Source: Kazachstania africana CBS 2517 (Eukaryota; Ascomycota; Saccharomycetes; Saccharomycetales; Saccharomycetaceae). From it: a DNA stretch of 64,000 bases. Shown here one piece after another: positions 9,263-18,005 of this stretch. Under the pieces are notes generated by a model, which saw nothing but the letters and a program-made list of their open reading frames with translations, was not told the DNA's origin and did no database searches. The stretch lies in contig NC_018942.1 of the NCBI RefSeq assembly GCF_000304475.1, positions 1,240,001 to 1,304,000 on the forward strand, written 5' to 3'. A program made the position numbers and the translations under genes. Each line of letters begins with the position of its first letter. Position 1 is the first letter of the stretch.

Positions 9263-10978
9263 TTATTTAGTACCATCTTTGACGGCTTTTGCTGCTGCCA
9301 TTTCCCTTGAACGCAATGTCTTACCCACAAATTTTATTATAAATGGACATAATGTGGTATTTATAACAATCCAGGCAACTAGAATACCGTAGTTTCTTCC
9401 CATCTTATGTCTTGAAGTATTGAAAAATATCACTCTCAAAATATCAATAATATTATGCAACGGCATAGCATAACCGTAACGATAGAAATTACTGTCCAAA
9501 GCCATTGTAAAATAGGATGGTCCCAGGTTTAAAATAATGAAGGTTATCATCCATATAGGAATAAAAGGCGGTCTGACTAACAAAATCAGACTAACAACAT
9601 TTTCGGTTGCACCTGCACATGAAAACATGTACAACCAATTTGACATCCAATAAATGATGAACCCTGCTCTACCAAAGGCAAGAGTAAAATCAACTTGATA
9701 AATAGCCGAAACGGTGCAAATGAATAGTGACAAAACCATACAATTCAATGCAGTTATGCAAAACCTGTAGACAAACATGTATCTTGGCTGCAAAACCCTT
9801 GCCATTTCTGCATGGGCGGGTCCAAAAATAAAGAACTGGAAGGCAGTTAATACTAAAGTGTAAACAGGTCCGAATTGGGTAGTGCAGAATAAGATTATCG
9901 CATAGAATTTCCGATAATCTGTGAAGGTGAACGTCATTTGTCCCGCTTCAGGAACTCTTGTTATATTAAGTGAATTATCTGCTATAGATGTAATGTTTGC
10001 TAGAAACTGTGGAAAGTATGTAGAAGTATAGTAAGTTCCAAAATCTGATTCCAGCGTTTGTACGTGTGTTAAAATCCACTTTTTGAGATTCACAGGATCT
10101 CTACCAGATTCATAAATTGCCTCGAAATAGGCACTTGGTAAAAATGTGTCTGAACTGTTTTCAAAGAGAGCCTTATACAATTGCAGTGTCACATTTGGCT
10201 GCACATTAAGGGAGACAAAGTATTTCTCCTGATAAATTAGGTCCGTTATCCTTACGTTTATTTCTTCAGTTGTATTAACATGAAACTTTTCGCTGAAAGT
10301 TGAGGTATTGTAAATATGCCAGTTTCCTGGAATCTTAGAAATTAAAGATGGAATTATGTCGGTCATTGGAATGACTGGAATGATGGATTGGTCGACGATA
10401 TCATCTTGAATGACCGCTAAGTAGTTGACCTTATCAAAATGAGAATCTGATTTGTATACATTGCCCCAAAATATAGAAAATAAAATAAAAATAACGCAGG
10501 CAAAGGTCAAGTTGATGAAACAAAACTCGAGAATTACCTTTTTTCTTTCGTCTTTTAATCTTTTAGAAAAAAGCGTAGTTTTGCTCCTACTTAGCGACGC
10601 CATCTTATTAGACAATGAGGCAGCTACACTTCTGACATCAGTTGTTGTGCGAGACAGGTCCAGTTCTGATTGGGAAGATTGTTGATCATCTTCGATATCA
10701 CTTATTGGTATATCCTTACTAGCACCATGGGTCCTAGCTGATAAAAATGATAGAGCATCTGAATAAACAGTCTTTGAGTCATTTTGCTCCTCAAAATCTT
10801 CTCTATAATCTTCTGTGTATGCCAAATTTGTATAGTTCATTTCCTGTTGCATAATTTCGGTTTCTACCAGTGGGTATGCGTCTGATCTTATATTTGGATG
10901 GTTTGAAAGACCTGATGACCGTCTCATCTTTTCTTCATCGTTACCAGTAGAGTACTTTCTTCGGTTGGTATTCGACAT
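9263..10978 (-). CDS. SNG1-like membrane protein, array copy B1
   Basis: 571 residues. The longer N-terminus carries the 20-residue YPxVE block at residues 35-54 in its most divergent form (YPLVETEI...NLAY). The first membrane segment is at about 150-171, followed by a sequon-rich extracytosolic domain and about five C-terminal membrane segments (VDFTLAFGRAGFIIYWM, FYRYGYAMPLHNI, MGRNYGIL). It pairs with the copy at 13452-15395: both read CTTQFGP where other copies have GPAQVG, use YWMSNWL instead of YWMSTWL, and share LCPF near the C-terminus. In the usual DYRPFYDR motif this copy reads DYRKFYAI. DUF3533 topology (one segment, large loop, five segments) resembles ABC-2/YhgE-type permeases, so transport or lipid handling is possible but unproved. 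Confidence 0.88.
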   Translation of the reverse strand: MSNTNRRKYSTGNDEEKMRRSSGLSNHPNIRSDAYPLVETEIMQQEMNYTNLAYTEDYREDFEEQNDSKTVYSDALSFLSARTHGASKDIPISDIEDDQQSSQSELDLSRTTTDVRSVAASLSNKMASLSRSKTTLFSKRLKDERKKVILEFCFINLTFACVIFILFSIFWGNVYKSDSHFDKVNYLAVIQDDIVDQSIIPVIPMTDIIPSLISKIPGNWHIYNTSTFSEKFHVNTTEEINVRITDLIYQEKYFVSLNVQPNVTLQLYKALFENSSDTFLPSAYFEAIYESGRDPVNLKKWILTHVQTLESDFGTYYTSTYFPQFLANITSIADNSLNITRVPEAGQMTFTFTDYRKFYAIILFCTTQFGPVYTLVLTAFQFFIFGPAHAEMARVLQPRYMFVYRFCITALNCMVLSLFICTVSAIYQVDFTLAFGRAGFIIYWMSNWLYMFSCAGATENVVSLILLVRPPFIPIWMITFIILNLGPSYFTMALDSNFYRYGYAMPLHNIIDILRVIFFNTSRHKMGRNYGILVAWIVINTTLCPFIIKFVGKTLRSREMAAAKAVKDGTK

Positions 10979-11453
10979 TTTTACAAGACCAAACTATACT
11001 ATTTTGCTGTTTTTTAAACAATGTTCCAGCAAGGGAGACATACACTAATATATTATTGAATGCTTAAACGGTTCCTTACTTGAAACCTTTATATAATGGC
11101 TTGCTCTAGTTTTTAATGTAGAAGATAGATTGGGATAAAATTTCCTAAAAGCTCGCTTAGTAAAAAAACAGTAAACGGCGACGCGCTCGCTAAATAAAGA
11201 CATTCACATGAGAACGCCGTACCATTGGACAGCTTAGAAATAACGAGTTGACTAAGGGCAAGACAGTGGAATTTAGCTGCCACCGGAGCATTGAAGCTCA
11301 TACAAGAGAAACTTATCATGTATTATATAATCTGAAAGGAATAGGATGGTACTTTCATCTTAGGACCACCACCAGATACAGTATTTGCTTCATGGGGAGT
11401 ATAGGTACAGGAGCAAAACCATCGCAATACCTTACCAACTCCGTAAAAAAAAT
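10979..11453. other. Intergenic between array copies B1 and A2
   Basis: The spacer contains the promoter of copy B1 (minus strand) and the region just past the stop of copy A2. Small open frames here (11113-11319 minus, 11248-11565 plus) have no recognisable similarity. The stretch 11355-11453 stays open in frame behind the A2 stop codon; see findings. Confidence 0.55.
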
Positions 11454-13097
11454 CTATTTCGTGCTCATAGCAGCTTCTCTTCTCTCAACGACTTTTCTTA
11501 TATACTTCAAAATAAAGATCGACAAACATCCATTCAGTACAATCCATGCACATAAAACACCATAATTTCTCCCCATTTTCCTTTTCGAAACATTCAGAAA
11601 AATGACTCTGTATATGTCAACAGCATTGTGTAGTGGCATCATATATCCGTAGCGATAGAATGGACTATCTAAAGCCATTGTGAACAAAGTTGGAGCTAGA
11701 TTCAAAATAACGAAACTCAAAACCCATATACCTGTGAACTGTGGCCTATACAAGAAAATTAATCCAATAACATTTTCATTTGCCCCAGCAACTGCAAACA
11801 TGAATAGCCAGGTCGACATCCAATAAACTATAAATCCCGCTTTCCCAAACGCCAATGTGAAATCAACGTGATAAATAGCACTGATCGTGCATATGAACAA
11901 TGATAGAATAAATGCTGTAAAACAGGTAATCGACCATCTGTATATCAAAGCATGCCTCGGTTTAAGAATCCTCGCCATTCTAGCATGTACTGGCCCATAA
12001 ATTAAAAATTGGAAGACTGTTAATGTCATTGTGTAGATAGCCCCAACCTGAGCAGGCCCATATAAAATACGATCATAAAACGGTCTATAATCTAGAAAAT
12101 TAAACTTCATTATTGTTGCGAACGATAACTTCGTAGAATTTACTGGTGTTGGTAAAGTAATATTGCTTAAAAATCCAGGCAAATAGGTATTTGTATAATA
12201 CTCTTGAAAACTTGTTTGCAAGCTTGTAATCAAAGGTAGCATAAACGATTTAATATTAATGGGATCACGCCCACTCTCGTATACTGACTCGAATAAATCT
12301 GTGGAATTAAAAGCTGGACTGTCATTTGTCGTCAATGAATCATACAGTCTTTCTGTGACATTTGGTTGGACATTAAAGGAAATAAAGTATTTTTCATCAT
12401 AAACTAAGCTGATGATTTTGGCATTGATTTCTTCGGTAGACTTAACGTTGTATTTGTCTTGAAAACTGCTTGTGTTGAATACATGCCATGTTCCAGGTAG
12501 TTGCGCTATCAGAGCGGGAAATATAGCGGTCATTGGCAATATAGAAGCATCTGGACTCACTATATCATCCTGGATTACTGCAAGTATCTTGGTCCTATAG
12601 TAGTAATGCGCTGTATTATAGGTGGCGCCCCAAAATAATACAAAGATAGTTAAAATGAAACAAATAAGCACCATGTTTGTCAGCAGGAACCTTAAAACAA
12701 CTTGATGTCTTTTATCTTGCAAACGTGGAGACCAGTAACTAGTCTTTGATTGTTTCAGATTAGGCATAGCTGCTGTCAAGACCTTTGAAAGAATCGATTG
12801 ACTGTCGTCTGGGGCCCTAGCTTCTTGACTTGACTGTCTGTTAGCTATGCTCGGAATATAATGCTGCTCTGTTTCTGCAATGCTTGTTACAGAACTATTG
12901 AGTGAAGCGTTACTCCTGTATACTATGTTGGACTGTGTCATAATATGACCAAGTACTTCCGATTCTACCTGGGGATAGACCTCACTATTGTTATTTTCAC
13001 CACCTATGGAGTTCAGGGTGACGCTGCTACGACTTCTATTTCGTACACCTGCCTCATTGCTACTGGAAGAATGATATATATGGACGGGATCGGTCAT
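11454..13097 (-). CDS. SNG1-like membrane protein, array copy A2
   Basis: 547 residues. The YPxVE block is at residues 41-60 (YPQVESEVLGHIMTQSNIVY). The juxtamembrane segment reads KTSYWSPRL and the first membrane segment is at about 134-156. Extracytosolic sequons (FNTS, PNVT, NIT) and ESGRDP follow, then about five membrane segments with VDFTLAFGKAGFIVYWM, GANENV, FYRYGYMMPLHNA and MGRNYGVL. It is most similar to copy A1 (shared DRILYGPAQVG, VHARMA, KVVERREAA), even though B1 lies between them. The gene ends in TAG, and the same frame continues for 32 sense codons to a TGA at 11355. This may be the remnant of a longer tail. Confidence 0.9.
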   Translation of the reverse strand: MTDPVHIYHSSSSNEAGVRNRSRSSVTLNSIGGENNNSEVYPQVESEVLGHIMTQSNIVYRSNASLNSSVTSIAETEQHYIPSIANRQSSQEARAPDDSQSILSKVLTAAMPNLKQSKTSYWSPRLQDKRHQVVLRFLLTNMVLICFILTIFVLFWGATYNTAHYYYRTKILAVIQDDIVSPDASILPMTAIFPALIAQLPGTWHVFNTSSFQDKYNVKSTEEINAKIISLVYDEKYFISFNVQPNVTERLYDSLTTNDSPAFNSTDLFESVYESGRDPINIKSFMLPLITSLQTSFQEYYTNTYLPGFLSNITLPTPVNSTKLSFATIMKFNFLDYRPFYDRILYGPAQVGAIYTMTLTVFQFLIYGPVHARMARILKPRHALIYRWSITCFTAFILSLFICTISAIYHVDFTLAFGKAGFIVYWMSTWLFMFAVAGANENVIGLIFLYRPQFTGIWVLSFVILNLAPTLFTMALDSPFYRYGYMMPLHNAVDIYRVIFLNVSKRKMGRNYGVLCAWIVLNGCLSIFILKYIRKVVERREAAMSTK

Positions 13098-13451
13098 GCC
13101 AATATGTTAGGAGTGGAATAATACCGGCTTGAAATAAACGTATAGTAATTGTGAGAGTGATATTCCCAAACTTTGTATTAGAGTAATTGGGCAATGCAAT
13201 TCACTTGGCACAGTTTATAAATCTCGGTATGGCAGGATAATGCGAATTTAGATGATAAGAGCTACTAATTCAATGCAATTCTTCACTTTTAGGATTTTCC
13301 AATATCTCGCTATAACCCATTTTCCGGACATTGATATATAGCCGCATGAGATTGATAGTACCAATACATGAAAACATTTCGGTAAGTTAACGTCTCAAAG
13401 CTTACATACGTAATATATGCTATTACTTATTAAATATCTCTTAATTTACAG
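13098..13451. other. Intergenic between array copies A2 and B2
   Basis: 354 bases of AT-rich DNA containing the copy A2 promoter. No gene, repeat or confident motif is seen. Confidence 0.6.
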
Positions 13452-15395
13452 TCATGGGGATTGATAAGATTGCGATCGCACATCACTTGTAGAGCGATCG
13501 GAACAACTCGTGGATGTTGATAAAGAAGTTGCCGAGTATATACTTGCGCTTCTGTTAGGTGATGCGTCAGTCGTCGTACTGATGTTGCTTCCAGTGTCGA
13601 CAGACTCTACAGAATCCTTAGTAGGAGATGAATCAGTGCTTTCCATAGCAGCCAATGCTCTCTTTTGAGCTGTTTTAGCCACAAACCGTATAACGAATGG
13701 ACACAAAGCCATATTGATAACAACCCAAGCAGCCAACACACCATAATTCCTTCCCATTTTCACTCTTGAGGTGTTCAAAAAAATAACTCTAAAAATATCT
13801 ACAGCATTGTGCAAGGGCATCATATACCCATACCTATAAAAATTGTTGCTCAATGCCAGTGAGAAAATCGTCGGCGCCAAGTTGATTACTATGAAGGAAA
13901 AAATCCAGATACCTGCAAATTGGGGCTTTAAAAGGAATATTATACTCAGAACATTCTCATTTGTCCCTGCAGCAGCCATCATAAACAACCAATTTGACAT
14001 CCAGTAGATTACAAACCCAGCTTTACCAAATGCTAGAGTAAAATCAACTTGATAGATTGCTGACACCGTGCAGACAAACAAGGAAAGTATGAAACATGTC
14101 AATGAAGTGATTGCATACCTATAAATAATGGTATGTCTTGGTTTCAACACTTTGGCCATTTCAGCATGAACAGGACCGAATATCATAAACTGAAACACGG
14201 TCAATAAAAGAGTGTATATAGGGCCAAACTGTGTTGTACATAATAGTGTCCTTGAGTAAAACTGCCTATAATCAACATAAGTGAAGGCAAATTCACCTGC
14301 CGAGGTAATTCTCGTCATATTTAACTGTGTCGCAGTTAATGGTGCTGTAGTAATATTATCAATAAATTGCGGGAAATAGGTAGAAGTATAATACTGCTGA
14401 TAAACCATTTCAAGCTCTTCCATAACGGGAAGAATCCAATTTTTAAGATTTGTTGGGTCTCGACCTGTCTCATATGTAACCTCGAAAAATGCTGAAGGTT
14501 GGAAAATGTTGGAGCTTGAGCTTGTAAGTGAGTTGTAGAGGGATCGAGTAACGTTTGGAAACACATTCAATGATACAAAAAAATCCTCATGATATATCAA
14601 GCCAGTAACTTTTGCATTAATTTCTTGAGTTGTAGTGACATGAAATTTTTCTTGAAATTCAGTCGTGTTGTAAACATGCCAATTTCCGGGAAGTGCTTGT
14701 ATCAATGAAGGTAAAATAGCGGTCATTGATGCCACTGGACTATCGTTTGACAATGAATCATCCTGAATAACCACTAAATGATTTACCTTATGGAAGTAAT
14801 AATTTGTGTTGTAAACAACACCCCAGAATAAATTGAAAATCACTAGAATAACACATATAAGAATCAAATTGGTCCCCAGAAATTGTAAAATAACCCATTT
14901 CCTTTCATCTTTAATTCTCTTGGAAAAAAAATTTGTTTGCTTTGCTTCCAGTGGGATTAGCTTATTAGTTATAGTTCTGACAATACTTAACTCACTTCTT
15001 GCATCGCTCGGACGTCTTGAAAGTCCCTGTTCTTCCTGAATAGCACCATTTCCGAAGGTGCTACTTAAAATAGATTGCAAATAATTCTTATCACTTTGTG
15101 CAGTACTTGCGGAGGAGCCTGCCGAAGTAGTTGGTGCTATAATACTCTTTCTACGTAAGTTGTTATCACTGTTTTCCTGATATGCAACGTTACTGCTCGT
15201 CATGATACGGCCTAGCATCTCCGTCTCAACCTGTGGGTAGACATTGGACCTGTCTTCAACCCGACTGTTGTAAGTCCTAAGATCCGCTAAACTTTCTGGC
15301 TCAAAAGAATGAACTGATGTACTTGACGACCTACTAGAGTGTAAATCTGATAAAGAAGATTCTGAACTACCAGGATCTACAGTAGGTTCTACCAT
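13452..15395 (-). CDS. SNG1-like membrane protein, array copy B2 (long C-tail)
   Basis: 647 residues from the ATG at 15395; the frame is open further upstream but offers no earlier ATG. This is the largest member. The serine-rich N-terminus has the YPxVE block at residues 53-72 (YPQVETEMLGRIMTSSNVAY). The first membrane segment is at about 170-191, then sequons (YNTT, PNVT, NIT), ETGRDP instead of ESGRDP, and about five membrane segments (VDFTLAFGKAGFVIYWM, GTNENV, FYRYGYMMPLHNA, MGRNYGVL). A Ser/Thr-rich cytosolic tail of about 65 residues, unique in the array, follows the last membrane segment. Copy B1 is its closest relative (CTTQFGP, YWMSNWL, LCPF). The tail could be a phosphorylation or sorting region, but that is inference. 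Confidence 0.9.
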   Translation of the reverse strand: MVEPTVDPGSSESSLSDLHSSRSSSTSVHSFEPESLADLRTYNSRVEDRSNVYPQVETEMLGRIMTSSNVAYQENSDNNLRRKSIIAPTTSAGSSASTAQSDKNYLQSILSSTFGNGAIQEEQGLSRRPSDARSELSIVRTITNKLIPLEAKQTNFFSKRIKDERKWVILQFLGTNLILICVILVIFNLFWGVVYNTNYYFHKVNHLVVIQDDSLSNDSPVASMTAILPSLIQALPGNWHVYNTTEFQEKFHVTTTQEINAKVTGLIYHEDFFVSLNVFPNVTRSLYNSLTSSSSNIFQPSAFFEVTYETGRDPTNLKNWILPVMEELEMVYQQYYTSTYFPQFIDNITTAPLTATQLNMTRITSAGEFAFTYVDYRQFYSRTLLCTTQFGPIYTLLLTVFQFMIFGPVHAEMAKVLKPRHTIIYRYAITSLTCFILSLFVCTVSAIYQVDFTLAFGKAGFVIYWMSNWLFMMAAAGTNENVLSIIFLLKPQFAGIWIFSFIVINLAPTIFSLALSNNFYRYGYMMPLHNAVDIFRVIFLNTSRVKMGRNYGVLAAWVVINMALCPFVIRFVAKTAQKRALAAMESTDSSPTKDSVESVDTGSNISTTTDASPNRSASIYSATSLSTSTSCSDRSTSDVRSQSYQSP

Positions 15396-15840
15396 TTTTC
15401 GGCAACGAAAAGCAACAATAAAGTTAAATCTAGCTATTATTCTACTATATGACTTCAAAATAACACAAATGTCTTCGCCCTTGAAATCTAAATAAATTAA
15501 AAAGAGAGGCTAATTGCAATGGTAATGTATAATATATCCAGTTGTCTTTTCAGAATCATACTCCCTTGTTAATATTCATTACTACAAGTAAAAAGTGCTA
15601 AGGAAAAGATGCACAATCGAGGTCAATTTATTATTTAATTCTGCATCGATAATGGAGGGGCTCAAAACATCAACGGAAAATTCCGGTTCAAAAACTACCG
15701 AAAAAGGGCTGAAGATCCGATAAGGGAAATATGATCTCCGTACTTTCCCAACTAGGAAGGAAATTAAATTAAAACGGAAAATTGAATGTTCCGAACTATA
15801 AACTATGAGATATATATATATATATACCTACGCATACACA
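15396..15840. other. Intergenic between array copies B2 and C
   Basis: 445 bases with the copy B2 promoter. Several short CGG/CCG-containing words occur around 15675-15790 (for example ATTCCGGTTC, TACCGAAAAA), without a convincing known site. A short (AT)n run lies near 15810-15826. No gene is seen. Confidence 0.55.
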
Positions 15841-17454
15841 TTATTCTTTAATGTCATTATCTGAAGAGGCATTTTGGGTTGCTTCTGCTGCTGCCTTTTC
15901 TCGTTTTGCGACCGTTCTAGAGACCCATCTTAAAACAACTTCAGCAAGTGCGGTGTTGAGAGCTACCCACGCCACTAAAACACCATAATTTCTTCCCATT
16001 TTGCTTTTCGAAACGTCAAAAAATATGACTCTATATATATCGATAATGTTGTGCAGAGGCATTGCGTACCCATACCTGTAAAAATTACTGTCTAATGCCA
16101 TTGAAAAGAAGCTTGGACCCAAATTCAATATGACGAAACCCAAGACCCAGAATCCTAAGAAAGGAGGATCATATAGGAAAATCATGCTAATCACATTTTC
16201 ATTGGCACCTGCTACAGATAGCATGAAGAGCCAAGTGGACATCCAGAATATCACGAATCCCCCTTTACCAAAAGTGGGTGTGAAATCAACTTGATAAATG
16301 GCGCTAACTGTAGAGATAAATAGTGACAGAAGAAAACATGTACCCCATGTTATACAACACCTGTACACAGTTATGTATTTGGGTTTTAAGACTTGTGCCA
16401 TTTGAGCGTGAATAGGACCATAAATTAAATATTGGAAAACTGTTAAAATCAAGGTATAAATAGCACCAATAATAGTTGTGCACATAAGTAGACGATCAGT
16501 AAAAGGTCTATAATCATTTGCATTGAATGATAATGATGTCGCATATGATAATTTGAGCGGATTAATCGTTTCTATGGGTACTTCGCTCGAAATGTTCCGA
16601 AGGAATTGTGGCAGATATTCTTGGGTATAATATGATGCTACAGATGTTTCGAAAGCTGTCATAATAGGATACATCCAGGGCTTTAAACTAATGAGATCAC
16701 GACTACTTTCATAACTGACTTCAAATAACTCTGTAGAATTGAAGACAAGACTCGAATTCTCTTGGGCTAAGGAATTGTACAAAATTTGAGTTACATTGGG
16801 TTGTACATTGAGTGACATGAAATATAACTCATCGTATATCAGCTTAAGAACTTCAGCATTTATTTCTTCAGTGCCGTGGACGTTGAATTTCTTTTCAAAT
16901 TGGGAAGTGTTGTAAACATGCCACGTTGCCTCTTGCTCTTCCACTAATGATGGCAATACGGATATAAAGGGAATGACAGAACTATTTATGTCAACAATAT
17001 CATCTTGAAGGACAGCTAGGATATTGACCTTGTAATAAAAATGAGAGGCATTGTATGTATTCCCCCAAAATAATGAAAATGCAATTAAAATGAAACAAAT
17101 TAAGGAAAAATTCACAAGAAGGAACCTTCTTAGGACCATCTTTCTTTCCTCACGTAGCTTGGGAGAGAAAAATCTTGTTTTCGTCCTTACTAACGAGTTT
17201 GACTGATCTGTTGCAACACTTATGTGACTAACCCTGTCATCTCGAACTATCACCTCTTCCTCATCGACCTCTCTTGTTGGTTCGTATTCCAGATTCGAGG
17301 CTGTCATGATGCGACCTAGTATTTCTGACTCTACCTGTGGATAGGCAAGATTCTCAGAGTGTTCACCACCATTGTAGGCCTGCTCTGGCTCCGACACAGA
17401 AGACGAACCTATACTTGATGTTTCAAGCTCACTTGAACTTGCGAAAGAAGACAT
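15841..17454 (-). CDS. SNG1-like membrane protein, array copy C
   Basis: 537 residues. The YPxVE block is at residues 38-57 (YPQVESEILGRIMTASNLEY), the juxtamembrane segment is KTRFFSPKL and the first membrane segment is at about 110-131. The extracytosolic domain has YNTS and PNVT sequons; the usual ESGRDP reads ESSRDL. The membrane block contains VDFTPTFGKGGFVIFWM, GANENV, FYRYGYAMPLHNI and MGRNYGVL. Features shared with the adjacent copy D include GGF in place of AGF, H-x-QMA-x-x-LKPKY, and W-x-ALNTA near the C-terminus, so C and D look like an adjacent duplicate pair. The C-terminus ends in a short charged tail. Function is inferred from the family only. Confidence 0.88.
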   Translation of the reverse strand: MSSFASSSELETSSIGSSSVSEPEQAYNGGEHSENLAYPQVESEILGRIMTASNLEYEPTREVDEEEVIVRDDRVSHISVATDQSNSLVRTKTRFFSPKLREERKMVLRRFLLVNFSLICFILIAFSLFWGNTYNASHFYYKVNILAVLQDDIVDINSSVIPFISVLPSLVEEQEATWHVYNTSQFEKKFNVHGTEEINAEVLKLIYDELYFMSLNVQPNVTQILYNSLAQENSSLVFNSTELFEVSYESSRDLISLKPWMYPIMTAFETSVASYYTQEYLPQFLRNISSEVPIETINPLKLSYATSLSFNANDYRPFTDRLLMCTTIIGAIYTLILTVFQYLIYGPIHAQMAQVLKPKYITVYRCCITWGTCFLLSLFISTVSAIYQVDFTPTFGKGGFVIFWMSTWLFMLSVAGANENVISMIFLYDPPFLGFWVLGFVILNLGPSFFSMALDSNFYRYGYAMPLHNIIDIYRVIFFDVSKSKMGRNYGVLVAWVALNTALAEVVLRWVSRTVAKREKAAAEATQNASSDNDIKE

Positions 17455-18005
17455 AGTTACTTAATTTACGTAATTATATGTAACCAGACGAAGATTTAAA
17501 AATCCCTTCAAGCGCTTTTCAAGAACTTTACTCTAACCTATTTATTTGATTCCAGATCATAAAAGAATGAAGAATGAGGATTAATTCAGATGTAGAAGTT
17601 TCCGCATTTGCCAAGAGCATCAGAACTCAGTTACCACCACCTGAAAAATGCGCTACAATTGGTACTACACACGGGATAACTGAATTGGGACGTAATCCGC
17701 GGGGTTGTTATTAAGCGCGTACGGCAGAACGTTTAACGCGGTTGTGTTCAGGCAAATCGAGGGAGTATCCTATTTTTCCCGCAAGTTTCCTATGTTTTTT
17801 TTGCCGCTGCGTGATTCCGCCGGGAGGGATTGAGCCTGCCTTTGGAGTCGTGAATTTTTGGTTTGAAGCGAAGCGAAGCGTTCCGTCCCAGATCAATGAG
17901 ATCTCCGTTCGTATCCAGAGTGTAAATCAGAAGTGCGTATATTATTGTACAAAGTAGAAACTTTTGCAAATGAATGTGTCTATATAGAGCTGCTTTTACA
18001 GTGTC
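17455..18005. promoter_or_regulatory. Promoter region of copy C with a locally GC-richer, CGG-bearing segment
   Basis: The segment 17690-17890 has more G+C than the other array spacers and carries several CGG triplets. TCCGCGGG at 17696-17703 resembles the Pdr1/Pdr3-type PDRE (TCCGYGGA) except for its last base. TTCCGCCGGGA lies at about 17816-17826, and three GAAGC pentamers lie at 17865-17879. Zinc-cluster activators of drug-response genes bind such CGG words, but no exact consensus is present. Short open frames here show no protein-like features. Confidence 0.35.

Noticed and set aside
11248..11565. 105-codon plus-strand open frame overlapping the 3' end of array copy A2
   Set aside because: It runs antisense into the conserved C-terminus of A2 and has no protein-like features of its own.
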